This document shows positions 32,952-43,315 of a stretch of DNA of 64,000 nt, in pieces (position 1 is the first letter of the stretch; the number at the start of each line of letters is the position of its first letter). The stretch is from assembly GCA_026008535.1 (NCBI GenBank), contig BRKX01000017.1, positions 9,378,501 through 9,442,500 on the forward strand. The letters run 5' to 3'. The notes beneath the pieces are model-generated. The model was not told the origin of the DNA. It ran no database searches and worked only from the letters and a program-made list of their open reading frames with translations. A program made the position numbers and the translations under genes. Origin of the DNA: Perilla frutescens (taxonomy: Eukaryota > Streptophyta > Magnoliopsida > Lamiales > Lamiaceae).

Positions 32952-35604
32952 GAGCCCGTGCGCAGTTCCAGTGATTCTAGTGCCAAAGAAGAACAACGAA
33001 TGGCGTATATGCATGGATTGCCGTGCAATCAACAAAATCACGGTAAAGTATCATTTTCCCATCCCTAGATTAGATGATATGCTTGATGAGTTATCTGGTT
33101 CGCGTGTCTTTTCTAAAATTGATTTGCGTTCTGGTTATTTTCAAGTACGTATGCAAGAAGGTGATGAATGGAAAACTGCATTTAAGACTAAGCATGGTTT
33201 GTATGAATGGCTTGTTATGCCTTTTGGTCTCACTAATGCACCAAGCACATTTATGCGTCTGATGAATCATGTTTTACGTGAAGTAATTGGAAAGTATGTT
33301 GTTGTAAATTTTGATGACATCTTGATTTACAGTGACACGACACATACACATATGCAGCACCTTAGACACGTTTTTGAGCTTCTTAGGGAGTCGAAATTGT
33401 ATGGTAATCTGTCTAAGTGTTCTTTTTGCATGAATGAAGTCGTGTTTCTAGGCTTCGTTGTGAGTTTACGTGGTATAGAAGTAGACCGTTCCAAAATCAA
33501 AGCGATTGAGGAATGGCCCACTCCTAAATCTGCGAGTGATGTGAGGTCTTTCCACGGCCTTGCTGGGTTTTATTGTCGTTTTGTGCGTGATTTCTCCAGC
33601 ATAGCCGCGCCGCTTACTGAGTTAAGCAAGAAAGATCGCAAGTTTGAATGGGGTCCTGTTCAAGAGCATGCGTTTAACACTTTAAAGTCTTGTTTATGTA
33701 ATGCGCCTGTTCTTGCTCTTCCGGACTTTAATAAGACTTTTGAAATCGAATGTGATGCCTCGGGCAAAGGGATTGGTGCTGTTTTGATGCAGGAACGGCG
33801 TCCAGTCGCCTATTTTAGTGAGAAGCTCCATGATGCAGCCCTTCGTTATTCTACCTATGACAAGGAGCTGTACGCACTCAAGAGAGCTTTAGAAACGTGG
33901 CAGCACTATTTGTGGTCTAAGGAGTTTGTGATTCACACGGATCACGAGAGTTTAAAGCATTTGAAAGGCCAACAAAATCTGAACAAGCGACATGCACGAT
34001 GGGTAGAGTTTATCGAGTCTTTCCCGTACGTCATCAAGTACAAGAAAGGAGCTGAAAATGTCGTTGCTGATGCCTTGTCTTGAAGGTACGTTCTCTTGAA
34101 CCTTATGCATGCTAAGATGTTAGGATTTGATGCAATTAAGGAGTTGTATGCATGTGATGAGTTCTTTGCGCCGATTTACACGACTTGTTGCTCAAAATCT
34201 CGATCTTTTGATGGTTATTTCGTGCATGAGGGTTTCTTGTTCAAGGGATCACAGTTGTGTATTCCTAAGTCTTCTATGCGTGAGTTGTTAGTTCTTGAAT
34301 CGCATGCGGGAGGTTTAATGGGTCACTTTGGTGTGTCTAAAACGTTAAACTTGCTGCATGAACATTTCTTTTGGCCACGTATGAAGCATGATGTTGAGAA
34401 TGTGTGTAGTAGATGCATTACATGTAGGAGATCGAAATCTACTTCACATCCTTTTGGTTTATACACTCCTCTACCAGCCCCGTCTTCCCCGTGGATTGAT
34501 TTATCTATGGATTTCATATTAGGTTTACCACGGTCAAGGTCTGGTCGAGATTTCATATTCGTTGTAGTTGATAGGTTTTTCAAGATGTCTCATTTCATTG
34601 CATGTAGGAAAACCGATGATGCTGTACACATTGCCAATTTGTTCTTTATACATGTTGTGCGTGTACATGGAATACCTAGAACTATTGTTAGTGATAGAGA
34701 TTCTAAGTTTCTAGCACATTTTTGGCGTGTACTATGGGGTAAGTTAGGTACCAAACTGTTATTTTCTACTGCATGTCATCCACAAACTGATGGACAAACT
34801 GAAGTAGTTAATCGCACTTTAGGTACTTTGCTGCGTTCTTTAGTTAAAAACAACTTGAAATCATGGGAAGATTGTTTGCCATATGCTGAATTCGCTTATA
34901 ATCGCGTTGTGCATTCATCTACCAATATGGCTCCATTTGAAGTTGTTTATGGTTTTAATCCGCTAACGCCTAATGATCTGTTGCCTTTACCTGTTGAGCA
35001 TCTAACGAGTGTTAAAGGTACAAGAAAAGCGGAACAAGTTAAGGAGATGCATGAGAAAGTACGTGCGCGTATTGACGCCGTTGGCGCACGTAATGCTGTT
35101 CAAAAGAATAAACGGCGCAAGCAAGTGATTTTCCAGCCCGGAGATCGTGTTTGGATTCATCTGAGTCCTGGACGGTTTCCCAACTTGAGAAAATCGAAAT
35201 TGATGCCTAGAGGAGATGGACCGTTCACCATGCTGAGTCGAGTCAATGATAATGCATGTCGCATTGATTTACCCGGTGAATATAAGTGTTCATCTACATT
35301 TAATGTTGCTGACTTATCTCCCTTTTCTGCAGATGATGAGTTCGAAGTTGATGAGTCCCCGAATTCGAGGACGAATTCTTTTCAGCAGGGGGGGAATGAT
35401 GAGGTCGTGCAAGGCAATGAAGAAGATGATCTGGAGCTGCAGTTTAAAGGTCCAATGACGCGTTTGCGAGCTAAGAAATTGCAAGCTTATTTACAAGCTT
35501 CTATTCGTCGCAAATTTGAACTTGGTGAAAATGAAGTCAAGGGCAGCTCGAGATTGATCACCATGCTATCCTTCGATGATGAAGAAGGAAGCATGAAGAC
35601 GTGA
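32952..35604 (+). pseudogene. Family-1 pol: RT, RNase H, integrase with LTR-encoded tail; one stop
   Basis: The best-preserved pol body. It starts within reverse transcriptase at SPCAVPVILVPKKNNEWR and includes FDDILIYS (active site), CDASGKGIGAVLMQ and DHESLKHLKG (RNase H), the integrase zinc region, MDFILGLPRS, SDRDSKF and CHPQTDGQTEVVNR, and the C-terminal GDRVWIHLSPGRFPNL. A single in-frame TGA at 34081-34083 replaces the first Arg of the ADALSRR motif; a CGA to TGA change explains it. The frame then runs through the polypurine tract (about 35381-35396) into the 3' LTR, ending at 35604. The start of reverse transcriptase, protease and gag are lost to the inverted LTR on the left. Confidence 0.93.
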
Positions 35605-36460
35605 GAAGAAGAATGACGCCATTTGGACGTGCGCATGAAGAGTTCTACGCGTTTGCATGGGAATCCGACAAGTTGTTGTTTTTCATGCAAAAAGTGGCAA
35701 GAATTAATTAACCATAATATGGGCCACGAATTTATCCATTGAATTCAGCCCATTGTTGTGTTAATTAAAGGTCCAATAGGCGAAATTTCAAGCCCAAAAA
35801 TCAGTTTGGGATTTATCCTTATCTAATTAGATTTAGATAGATTTTTGTTATCTTATTTTTGGTATCTTTTAATTTTATCCTAGATTGATTAGGATTAGTT
35901 TAGGATTGATTTTTATCACTTAATTAGGGTTAATTTTCGTCCCCCTATGTCCCTATAAATAGGGGATCCATTTGTTACATTAAAAGTTAGACAATTGCAT
36001 GAATTCAAGAAGTATTTCACTCTTGTCTCCTAGATCCTAAGGTTGATCGAAATTTTATCTTCAAAGTTCTATTGTTTTAGCAAATCAATAGTCCTATTCA
36101 AGTTCTTCAGGGTGCATTCAAGTACTTGGGAGAATTGCTATCCGGAGAAGCTAGACGAGTGCGTTCGGGTTGATTCAACACGGGTTCACCGATTTGTCCT
36201 ATCCTTCTACCAAACCACCACCGTCCGCCATCGTTCACCATCAGATTCCAGCCTCCCTTCGACGTATCAAATGTGTTCATCGAGTCATAGTTCGTGCATA
36301 TTCTAGTAAGTTCTATTTCCGTTCGAGTCTTGTCTTTTCTAGTCGAGTCTTTCTTGTTTATTCTCTTATTCGTATTGATCCCTTACGCATCCGACGTTGT
36401 TCCGTTCCTTGCTTCCGCATCCTTTCATCCTTGTCGTGTCCCATAGGTCCCGTCACATCA
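35397..36460 (+). mobile_element. Family-1 3' LTR
   Basis: It begins TGATGAGGTCGTGC directly after the polypurine tract of the pol at 32952-35604 and ends CCCGTCACATCA. It encodes the last 69 residues of that polyprotein (LELQFKGPMTRLRAKKLQ and onward). A CTATAAATAGGGG box is at about 35952-35964. It interrupts a minus-strand pol at 36461. Confidence 0.92.
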
Positions 36461-38349
36461 CTACTTCTATACCGCGTTCACTCACAACAAAGCCAAGAAA
36501 TATGACTTCATTCATGCAGAAAGAACACTTAGACAGATTACCATACAATTTCGCAGATCTCAAAATCTCAAAAACATATCTAAGGTGCTGCAAGTGTGTA
36601 GGTGGCGTGTCACTATAAATCAATATATCATCAAAATACACAACCACATACTTTCCAATCACTTCACGCAAAACATGATTCATCAAGCGCATAAATGTGC
36701 TCGGTGCATTAGTGAGACCAAAAGGCATAACAAGCCACTCAAATAACCCATGCTTTGTCTTAAATGCAGTTTTCCACTAATCCCCCTCTTGCATACGAAC
36801 TTGAAAATAGTCAGATCGTAAATCAATTTTCGAAAATATGCATGCTCCAGACAACTCATCTAGCATATCATCTAACCTAGGGATGGGAAAACGATACTTT
36901 ACCGTGATTTTATTGATTGCTCGGCAATCCATGCACATACGCCATTCGTTGTTCTTCTTTGGCACTAAAATGACCGGAACGGCGCAGGGGCTCAAACTCT
37001 CACGGATTTGCTTCTTTTCCAACAACTCCTTCACTTGCCTATCTATCTCTTTGGTCTCGTCAGGGGTTGTGCGATAGGCTGGTCGGTTTGGAAGGACTGC
37101 TCCGGGCACGAAATCGATCTGGTGCTCGATCCCGCGAACTGGAGGGAGGCCGCTAGGTATCTCCTCGGGGAATACATCTCGAAACTCATCTAATAAGGGC
37201 TGCACATCACTAGACAACGACTCGTTAGTAGCACTGCTCTTATCAGTAAGTAAGACAAGAGGCATACCTGCTTTGACGGCTTTTTGGACTCCTTTTGCTG
37301 AAATAAACAAGCTCTGAGTGTGAGGCTTGTTTGTACTCGACTTGGATGACTTTCCTACAGCTTTGGGGTCGTCATTGGGCTGTGTTGGAGGTGAAGGGGT
37401 GGCGGCATTGGGCTGAGTACCGGTCAGTATGCCCATACCGTCTGTCTTGGGCATGCCGTCGATTGGGGTCTTCGGAGCCCGTTTTGCGGCTGCTTGCTTC
37501 TCCTTCTCCTCTTTAAACTTCTCTTGCATGCGTTGCTGATCCATAGCAACGGCTTTGGGCGACAACGGCTTCAAGGTGCTGCGTTGGCCATCAATTTCGA
37601 CAGTGTAGGTATTGGCTCGTCCGTCGTGGACTACACGTCGATCAAACTGCCAAGGTCTTCCCAACAACAAATGTGCAGCATCCATAGGGATGACGTCGCA
37701 CAAAACAGACTCAGAAAACTTATGGATTGAGAACGAGACACTTACCTAGTGAACCACGCGGATCTCGCCTCGGTTTGTAAGCCACTGAAGTCTGTATGGG
37801 CTCGGATGTTGCTTCACTGGGAGACCAAGCTTCTCAACTGCATATTGACTAATGGCGTTGATGACACTGCCACTGTCAATGATCATAGAGCACGTGTGAC
37901 CTTGAATCACAGCACGAGTGTAGAAAATATTTTCCCGTTGATGCTCTTGACCTTCTTCTCGAATGATGCTCAAACTCCAGATGGTGACTAAACTGACTTG
38001 TTGAACCTCCGGATCAATTTCAGCAGATTTGGCATCATCTTGACTCGACTTCTCATGGGATGTGTCGACCTCTAGCTCATCTTCATCCTCACTGGCTGAC
38101 TCGACTACATTTGACTCCGTCAAGTATAGAACACGCCTGTTTGGACACTGAGCTTGAAAGTGGCCCCAACCTTGACATTTGTGACATTGAACGTCACGAG
38201 CTCGTGTAGGGGCTGTGGAGTTGAACTCCCTTGATTTGTTCGTGTGGGGGCCGGTCTCGGTGGTGTAGACTCGGGTCTACGACTGGGCTGCGGTGCAGTG
38301 CGATCAAAATGTCGAACGGGCTGTTCTGGAGCACCCTTGGAGCGTGTAG
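36461..38349 (-). pseudogene. Family-1 gag end, protease and RT start, broken
   Basis: The minus strand carries, in order, a gag C-terminus with zinc knuckle (CHKCQGWGHFQAQC), protease (SMIIDSGSVINAISQYAV, LLGRPWQFDRR), a linker, and reverse transcriptase from DEFRDVFPEEIPSGLPPV to FDDILIYS and GFVVSERGIEV. Breaks are a TAG at 37746-37748 (CAG to TAG would explain it), a TAG at 36777-36779 before WKTAFKTKHG, and a frameshift in a C-run near 38205-38215. It is cut on both sides by LTRs. The protease-RT linker contains LLTDKSSATNESLSSDVQ, useful for comparison with the young element. Confidence 0.9.
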
Positions 38350-39547
38350 TGATGAAGCCATGCCTAGGATTGAAGAAGATAATCCGGAGCTGCAAATGAT
38401 TGGACCGATCACAAGACTAAGAGCAAAGAAATTGCAAGGCTATTTCCAAGCCTATGTGCGACGCAAGTTAGACGAACAAGAGATCATGCACTGCAGCCCT
38501 AAATGGATTACCATGTTGTCCATTCAAGATGAAGATGAAGGCATGAAGTTGGAGACGAGTACTTAAAGAGGGAAGAAGGATTTTGACGTGTTGCATGGCT
38601 CGTGCACGTCGAACTCATGCATGAATTATTTCGGATATTTGGGCAGCCATGGAGTTCAAATTAATTCAGCCCAATTCGAAATATTAGAGTCCAATTATGA
38701 AGGCCCAAAAGTGTTGGGTTTTATTTATCCATTAGATAGATTTTTATTATTTTATTTTTTGGTTTTTTGGATATCTTTTTATTTTCGATTTCTTTTAGGA
38801 TTTTACTTTAAATTTTCGTCCATCCCTCTTCTATATAAAGGGGATCATTGTTACTTTCATATTTAGACCATATTTGATTAAGAAGAATTTACCTTTCAAT
38901 ATTGTCTCACCCAAGATCATCTTTTTGTTTATTTTCAGCCGAAAATATACACTCTTGAAAGCCTAGCAACTTCCAAGTTTTATTCTTAAATCTCGTTCTA
39001 TTTCACTTGTGGGAATAGGGTTAGATTGCTATCGAGGAGACGACCGATTGTTGTACGTTTCGTGAGGTGATCTTCACGGGGTTTGCAGCTGTGTTATCGA
39101 CTCATTCTACTCAACACATCAACGCCGATCATCATCAACATCATCCATCTATCATATTTCGTCCATTACACCATCATACATCAAGTTCGAGTCAAGTTGT
39201 ACAAGTTTACAAGCTGTTCGAGTGCAGTTCGTTCATACGTGTTCAACTCGCCAAGATAAGCATCTATATTGTAAGTTCTTTATTTTCGTGTCCTAACCTA
39301 TCTACTACAGCCCTTCTTCACCACATAACATCATACTACACGTCCATAGCCATACCTTTTCGATTTCGAACCAAAACAGCCCTTTTCGACCTATTTAGTT
39401 GTGTTTTATTTGGTGTCGTGTCATAGTCTAGGTAATTTAATTGAGTCCTTTGAGTTTTGTTGAACCCTTACTTATCCGACGTTGTTTCGATTCTAGCTTC
39501 CGCGTATGTTTGTGCTGATCGTGTCCCATAGGTCCCGGGTCACATCA
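38350..39547 (+). mobile_element. Family-1 5' LTR
   Basis: It begins TGATGAAGCCATGCC and ends CCCGGGTCACATCA, followed by a primer site. It encodes PELQMIGPITRLRAKKLQ and onward. A TATATAAAGGGG box is at about 38831-38842. It cuts the gag at 38349. Confidence 0.9.
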
Positions 39548-39695
39548 TAAATTGGTATCTAGAGCCACGTCGGTTCTTATCGTTCGTGGTTCAATACGTC
39601 TATTTTTTTTTCTTTGTTTATGAGAATTACAGCAGAACCGGTGCCACAGAGATCATCTTCCACCTATCAACACATGGCGTGAGTTGAAAGATTTG
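39548..39695 (+). other. Primer site and shortened leader
   Basis: TGGTATCTAGAGCC at 39553-39566 is a primer site with one extra T. The leader is only about 70 bases and then joins directly into the middle of a gag coding region (ELQQNRCHRDH), showing an internal deletion. Confidence 0.8.
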
Positions 39696-41033
39696 ATGCG
39701 GAAACGCTTCATTCCAAACCACTACCATTGGGAGTTGGAGGAAAAGCTATACAAGCTTAGACAAAGAGATCGAAGTGTAAATGACTACTACAACGAAATG
39801 ATTGAAGCCATGAGACGAGCTGATGTAGAAGAATATCCAGAAGATACCATTGATAGATTTCTAGCTGGTCTACGAAGGGCAATTCATGAAAGAGTAGCAT
39901 TGTACTGCTTTGACGAGTTGGAAGACATGGTGGAATACGCCATCCGGATAGAACAATGGCTAGAAGAACTAGAGATGAAGTCAAAGGAAGAGGTTCAAGT
40001 AGAGTCGACCATGAGTTACCAACTTGAGTCATTCGAGGAGTTTCTACGTACCTATGTACCACCTACACGACCTGCATCACCAGTTCAGCCAGTCATGGAT
40101 GTGTCAAGCCAAGCCAGCAACATTCAAGAGGAGATCCACGTTGAGTTACCATCTGAGATCGTTGCCATCAAAGAAGATTCTACTTTTAAGGTAACAATTT
40201 CAGTTAATGCATCTATTGAAGAACTGATCCATGTTGCAACTTGTGAGAATGTTGAAGAAGAAGAGAAGGTTGTTGAAGAGCTTGATCTAGAAGAGTCGGA
40301 TCAACCTTTAAGTGAAGAAGAAAAAGAAATGGAGATCAATGTTGCAGTTGAGGAAGTTGAAGTAATTGAAAAGTTGGATGAGATACAGCCGTATTTTGAA
40401 GAAAAAGAGATTCGCATCAATAGAGCATTGATTGACAAAGAACTTGAGCAAACGACCCCGAAAGAGCTGCTGAATTCTAACATTTTTTGTCAACCGTTTT
40501 CTTGTGATGCATTTATTTTACAGATTGTCAAAGAAATTCCATTGGAAGTTGATGTACCACCAGATTTGATCGTGGATGCCATGTCAATGCATTCTTTGGA
40601 GCTAGAGTTTCGGCCATTTGACACTAAGTTGATGTGTACGTTCATGAAGATGTGTTTTATGCAGTTTGTACAAAAAGAGTTCAATGGTCAGTTCATGTTC
40701 GTTTTATATCCCGGAGACTTGAATTCGAGGACGAATTCTTTTCAAGAGGAGGGGAATGATGAAGCCATGCAAGGCCTTGAAGAACTAAATCCGGAGCTGC
40801 CATTTAGAGGTTCAATTACACGATTTCGAGCCAAGAAATTGCAAGGTTGTTTCCAAACAATTATTCGCAAGAAATTTGAAGAATTAGAAGAAGTTAAATG
40901 CAGCCCCAAGATTGTTAATTTGTTAACAATTAAAGATTGGAGATCAAGATTTGAAGAGCAATGCATGAAGATAGAACTCATCAAATTGTGCATGCATGAC
41001 AGATTCGCGTTGCATGGAATTTTCGTCCCTTAG
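39696..41033 (+). CDS. Gag-derived ORF with acidic filler and LTR-encoded tail
   Basis: An open frame of 445 residues from the first ATG. Residues 1 to about 105 match the second half of a retrotransposon gag (capsid) domain: MRKRFIPNHYHWELEEKLYK, RDRSVNDYYNEMIEAM, FLAGLRRAIHERVALY. About 235 residues of unknown, Glu/Val-rich sequence follow, then LNSRTNSFQEEGNDE and the tail with RGSITRFRAKKLQ, which crosses the polypurine tract into the LTR at 40757. There is no zinc knuckle, protease, reverse transcriptase or integrase. Gag-like sequence begins upstream of the ATG, so the N-terminus is deleted. It is a non-autonomous element. Whether the protein is made is unknown. Confidence 0.8.
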   Translation: MRKRFIPNHYHWELEEKLYKLRQRDRSVNDYYNEMIEAMRRADVEEYPEDTIDRFLAGLRRAIHERVALYCFDELEDMVEYAIRIEQWLEELEMKSKEEVQVESTMSYQLESFEEFLRTYVPPTRPASPVQPVMDVSSQASNIQEEIHVELPSEIVAIKEDSTFKVTISVNASIEELIHVATCENVEEEEKVVEELDLEESDQPLSEEEKEMEINVAVEEVEVIEKLDEIQPYFEEKEIRINRALIDKELEQTTPKELLNSNIFCQPFSCDAFILQIVKEIPLEVDVPPDLIVDAMSMHSLELEFRPFDTKLMCTFMKMCFMQFVQKEFNGQFMFVLYPGDLNSRTNSFQEEGNDEAMQGLEELNPELPFRGSITRFRAKKLQGCFQTIIRKKFEELEEVKCSPKIVNLLTIKDWRSRFEEQCMKIELIKLCMHDRFALHGIFVP

Positions 41034-41953
41034 TTGATTTAATTAGGGATTGAATTTTATTTAGACTATAGTATTTATTTAATTATGTTAGACTATAGTT
41101 TAGTTCAGATTTTTATTTAATTTAATGTAATTTTCGTCCATATTAAAGTCAAGGTTGACTAGAATTGTATTTAAGGCAATTTCCTACCTTGAATAGAATT
41201 CTAATTTAGGTATCTTCCTAGTATAGTTAGAGATCCCTTTTGGATCAGTTTTTTATGACTTTTTACACTTAAATTTCGTCCTCCCTTACCTATAAATAAG
41301 GGATCCGTGTAACATTGATACTTTAGACTTTATTTGAATTATTAAGCTTTGCTTTCAATATTGTCTCAACCCCTTTTAATTTTTGTGAGTTCTGATTAAC
41401 AAATTCATATTCTTGGAGCTAGCAACTTTAAGTCTTACTCAAGGGTATTGCTTAATCCACTTGAGGGATTAACCGGTATTCGCTATCCGAAGATCAACTT
41501 GGAGATTTCAACCTTGGATACGTTCGAGATTCAAGGAGGCTATCGGGTTGTGAATCACTTCATCAACACCACACGTCCATCATCATCTTCGACGACCTCC
41601 AAATCAGCCATCAACGTCCATATCACGGCAGCCCCCTTCAAGTCCGAATTCTACATCCGTTCGTTATATCTGTAAGTCCGTTCAAACACTAACATATCCT
41701 ATCTTCTCCAAGCCCTTCTTCACCAACCTTCACACATGAAATTCTTCCAATTTCCAGCCCTATAAAACCATCCAATTCAGCCCCTTGAACCCTTTGTTTG
41801 TGTTATTTAATTTGTGTCAAAGTTCTAGGTATTTTAATTGAGTCTTAGTCGTCTAGCTAATCGAGTATAGAATCCTTTCATAATCGACATAGTTTCTTTC
41901 CTAGCTTCCGCGTCTTTCGTGTCTCGTTGGTCATTGACTCCCGGGTCACATCA
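40757..41953 (+). mobile_element. Family-1 3' LTR
   Basis: It begins TGATGAAGCCATGC after the purine run AAGAGGAGGGGAA and ends CCCGGGTCACATCA. It encodes the last 91 residues of the gag-like ORF. A TATAAATAAGGG box is at about 41291-41302. It differs clearly from the LTR at 38350, so the two are not a normal pair. Confidence 0.9.
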
Positions 41954-42118
41954 TGAGTCGAGTCAATGACAATGCATATCGCATTGATTTACCCGGTGAG
42001 TATAAGTGTTCCTCTACATTCAATGTTGCTGACTTGTCTCCCTTTTCTGCAGATGATGAAGTTCGATGATGATGAGCCTGTGAATTCGAGGACGAATTCT
42101 TTTCAGCAGGGGGGGGAA
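41954..42118 (+). pseudogene. Integrase C-terminal fragment and polypurine tract
   Basis: Encodes RVNDNAYRIDLPGEYKCSST, then ADLSPFSADDE, followed by a frameshift. NSRTNSFQQGG and a G-rich polypurine tract lead into the LTR at 42119. The rest of the polyprotein is gone. Confidence 0.88.
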
Positions 42119-43315
42119 TGATGAGATCGTACAAAGCAATAAAGATGATGATTCGGAGTTGCAGTTTAGAGGTCCAATGACGCGTTTGCGAGCAAAGAAG
42201 TTGCAAGCTTATTTACAAGCTTCTATTCGTCGCAAATTCGAGTTACATGAAGATGAAGTGTCGAGCAGCTCGAGATTGATCACCATGCTATCCATTGATG
42301 ATGAAGAAGGAAGCATGAAGATGTGAGAAGAAGAATCACGCCATTTGGACGTGTGCATGAAGAGTTCTACGTGTTTGCATGAGAATCCGACAAGTTGCTG
42401 TTTTTCATGCAAAAGGTGGCAAGAATTAATTAACCATAATATGGGCCACGAATTTAATCATTTAATTCAGCCCATTGTTATGATTAATTAGGTCCAATTA
42501 GGCGTGAATATTGAAGCCCAAAATCAATTTGGGATTTATCATTATCTAGTTAGATTTAGATATATTTTTCTTATCTTATTTTTGGTATCTTTTGATTTTA
42601 TCTTAGTTTATTTAGGATTAGTTTTGGATCAGTTTTTATTACTTCTAGGACTCTAATTTTCGTCCATTATGCTTAGTATAAATAGGGATACCATGTGTTA
42701 CATTAAAAGTTAGACAATTGCAAGAAATAAAGAGTTATTCTCAATCTGTCTCACGATCCTTCGGTTGATCAACTATTTACATACAATTCTATTGTTCTAG
42801 CAAATCAATAGTCTTAATCAAGTTCTTCAGGGTACAATCGTGACTTGGGAGAATTGCTATCCAGAGAAGTTAGACGTGTGCGTTCGAGTTGTTTCAACAC
42901 GGGTTCGCCGACGATATCCTTCCACCGCCGACGTCCGCCACCTTGCTAGCCATCATCGCCGTGATTCCAGCCACCACCGTGTCCTATTGTATTCGTCATC
43001 GAGTCTTGTTCGTCGTCCGTATTCCCAGTAAGTTCTATATCTGTTCGAGTCCTAATTAGTCCTCCATAGTTTCGATCCTTTTCCTTTCATCTTGGTATTG
43101 TGTTTTGCTTGGTATTGTCATAGTCTAAGGTCCTTAGTTCGAGTCTAATTCAGGTTGTTATTCGTATATTATCGAGTCTAAATTGTTCGTTTAGTTGAGT
43201 TGTAATTTAATTCATTGTCGTGTTGTATTGTTCCCTTACGCATCCGACGTTGTTCCGTTCCTTAGCTTCCGCATATTTAGTCTTTGTCGTGTCCCATAGG
43301 TCCCGGGTCACATCA
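42119..43315 (+). mobile_element. Family-1 3' LTR
   Basis: It begins TGATGAGATCGTAC and ends CCCGGGTCACATCA. It encodes SELQFRGPMTRLRAKKLQ and the ASIRRKFELHEDE stretch. A TATAAATAGGG box is at about 42678-42688. It cuts the minus-strand RNase H at 43316. Confidence 0.92.
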
